From: Burkholderia sp. Leaf177
Lineage (GTDB): Bacteria; Pseudomonadota; Gammaproteobacteria; Burkholderiales; Burkholderiaceae
DNA: 64,000 nt
Direction of reading: 5' to 3'
Assembly: GCF_001424345.1 (NCBI RefSeq)
Contig: NZ_LMPF01000021.1
Span: forward strand, 594,635-658,634
Each line of letters starts with the position of its first letter. Position 1 is the first letter of the stretch. The position numbers were made by a program, and so were the translations under genes. Shown here piece by piece: positions 63,260 to 64,000 of this stretch. The notes under the pieces are model-generated. The model saw only the letters and a program-made list of their open reading frames with translations, searched no databases and was not told the DNA's origin.

Positions 63260-64000
63260 TCAGGCCGCCGCTTTCAGCGCAGGCGCCGCGACGTTGCTGG
63301 TCAGATAATCCATCGCCGCGAGGACGCCGCTTCCGGCGAGCTTCACGCCCGCCAGCTTGAGGCCCATTTCGCATCCGGTCAGCGTCGCCATCAACGTCAA
63401 GTCGTTGCAATCGCCAAGATGCCCGATGCGGAACATCCGGCCCTTCAACTTTCCGAGGCCCGTACCCAGCGACATATCGAACTTTTCGTAGATCAGCTTG
63501 CGGAGCGCGTCGGCGTCAACGCCTTCAGGCGTCATCACGCCCGTGAGAACAGGCGAATACACAGCGGGATCGGCGCATTGGATTTCGAGGCCCCACGCGT
63601 TTACCGCCGCGCGGCAAGCGGCGGCCAGGCGCTGATGCCGCGCGAAGACGTTGTCCAGCCCTTCGTCGCCGATCATTTCAAGCGCTTCCGACAAGCCATA
63701 GAGCAGATTCGTGTTCGGCGTGTACGGCCAATAACCGCTCTTGTTCATCTCGATGATCTCGTCCCACGCCCAGAACGCGCGGGGCAACTTCGCCGACTTG
63801 CTCGCCTCGATCGCCTTCTTCGATACCGCGTTGAAGCTGATCCCCGGCGGCAGCATCAGGCCTTTTTGCGAGCCGGACACGGTGACATCGACGCCCCATT
63901 CGTCATGCCGATAATCCGCCGACGCAAGCCCTGAAATCGTATCGACGAGAAAAAGCGCGGGGTGACCGGCTGCATCGATAGCGCGGCGCACGGAAGCAAT
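63260..64000 (-). CDS. class V aminotransferase (serine/alanine-glyoxylate type), 5' part off the right edge
   Basis: The frame is open to base 64000, so only the last 246 residues are present. The PLP lysine is in TVSGSQKGLMLPPG, preceded by FLVDTISGLASADYRHDEWGVD with the PLP-binding Asp. The end GLGKLKGRMFRIGHLGDCND contains the carboxylate-binding Arg. This is the AGXT/serine-glyoxylate aminotransferase family, fold type I. It is the most upstream visible gene of the operon; the promoter lies beyond the edge. Confidence 0.9.
   Translation of the reverse strand: MASVRRAIDAAGHPALFLVDTISGLASADYRHDEWGVDVTVSGSQKGLMLPPGISFNAVSKKAIEASKSAKLPRAFWAWDEIIEMNKSGYWPYTPNTNLLYGLSEALEMIGDEGLDNVFARHQRLAAACRAAVNAWGLEIQCADPAVYSPVLTGVMTPEGVDADALRKLIYEKFDMSLGTGLGKLKGRMFRIGHLGDCNDLTLMATLTGCEMGLKLAGVKLAGSGVLAAMDYLTSNVAAPALKAAA

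Noticed and set aside
1-64000. CRISPR arrays, tRNA genes, insertion sequences, prophage
   Set aside because: I found no regularly spaced repeats, no tRNA-like TpsiC arm, no transposase-like product and no terminal inverted repeats.

Overview
The window reads as a moderately GC-rich Burkholderiaceae chromosome or secondary replicon, most likely Caballeronia/Paraburkholderia. The reasons are a cepacian-type exopolysaccharide (EPS) toolkit, many Pot-type amino-compound ABC transporters, paired FAD oxidases, GlxA/LysR/IclR/Lrp regulators and strong G/C third-codon bias. Genus is an inference from gene families and codon style. I saw no tRNA, rRNA, CRISPR array, insertion sequence or prophage.

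Region 1 (1-20.5 kb) is an EPS locus. On the minus strand are a sugar-phosphate lipid-carrier transferase (cut by the left edge) and ManC. A 1.2-kb non-coding stretch follows, then Wzy polymerase and a PAP2 phosphatase on the plus strand. The minus strand then carries GT4, Wzx flippase, GT2, an exported glycoside hydrolase, GT4 and a Wzz/BY-kinase co-polymerase. Next come a Crp/Fnr regulator, a GlxA-like AraC regulator overlapping a TupA-like ATP-grasp gene, a tiny membrane ORF, and a Tat-exported lipoprotein with two tandem repeats and a second glycosidase domain. Together these could make GDP-mannose, build a repeat unit on undecaprenyl phosphate, flip, polymerise and trim it.

Region 2 (21.7-33.2 kb) holds YceH, a squalene/phytoene synthase-family enzyme, and a nine-gene minus-strand operon. 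The operon encodes a binding protein, ATPase, two permeases, FAD oxidase, 2Fe-2S subunit, BFD-domain flavoprotein, second FAD oxidase and RidA. It looks like uptake and oxidation of an imino or opine-like compound, under a divergent LysR gene. Region 3 (33.2-41 kb) has an S10-type peptidase, Lrp, a di-haem peroxidase-like lipoprotein, an AcpA/PLC-family phosphoesterase and a sigma-70 (RpoD) gene without dnaG beside it.

Region 4 (41-50 kb) is a second transport and catabolism unit: FAD-linked D-2-hydroxyacid oxidase, binding protein, ATPase, a fused double permease and a DapA-family lyase, followed by an IclR gene divergent from an FMN L-2-hydroxyacid oxidase. Region 5 (50-56.6 kb) mixes small genes: PhnA/YjdM, DUF2278, an HTH protein, GGDEF, an HTH-nucleoside deoxyribosyltransferase fusion, DeoR divergent from NudK, a YefM-YoeB toxin-antitoxin pair and LysE. 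Region 6 (56.7-64 kb) is one minus-strand operon: class V aminotransferase (cut by the right edge), fused FAD/Fe-S D-2-hydroxyacid dehydrogenase, MFS carrier, enoyl-CoA hydratase and family III CoA transferase.

Several intergenic palindromes stand out. They include a TGTACA pair spaced 12 bp before yefM, helically phased GCACGA repeats before the DeoR gene, and perfect 17-bp palindromes before the glcD-like gene and between the IclR gene and the FMN oxidase.
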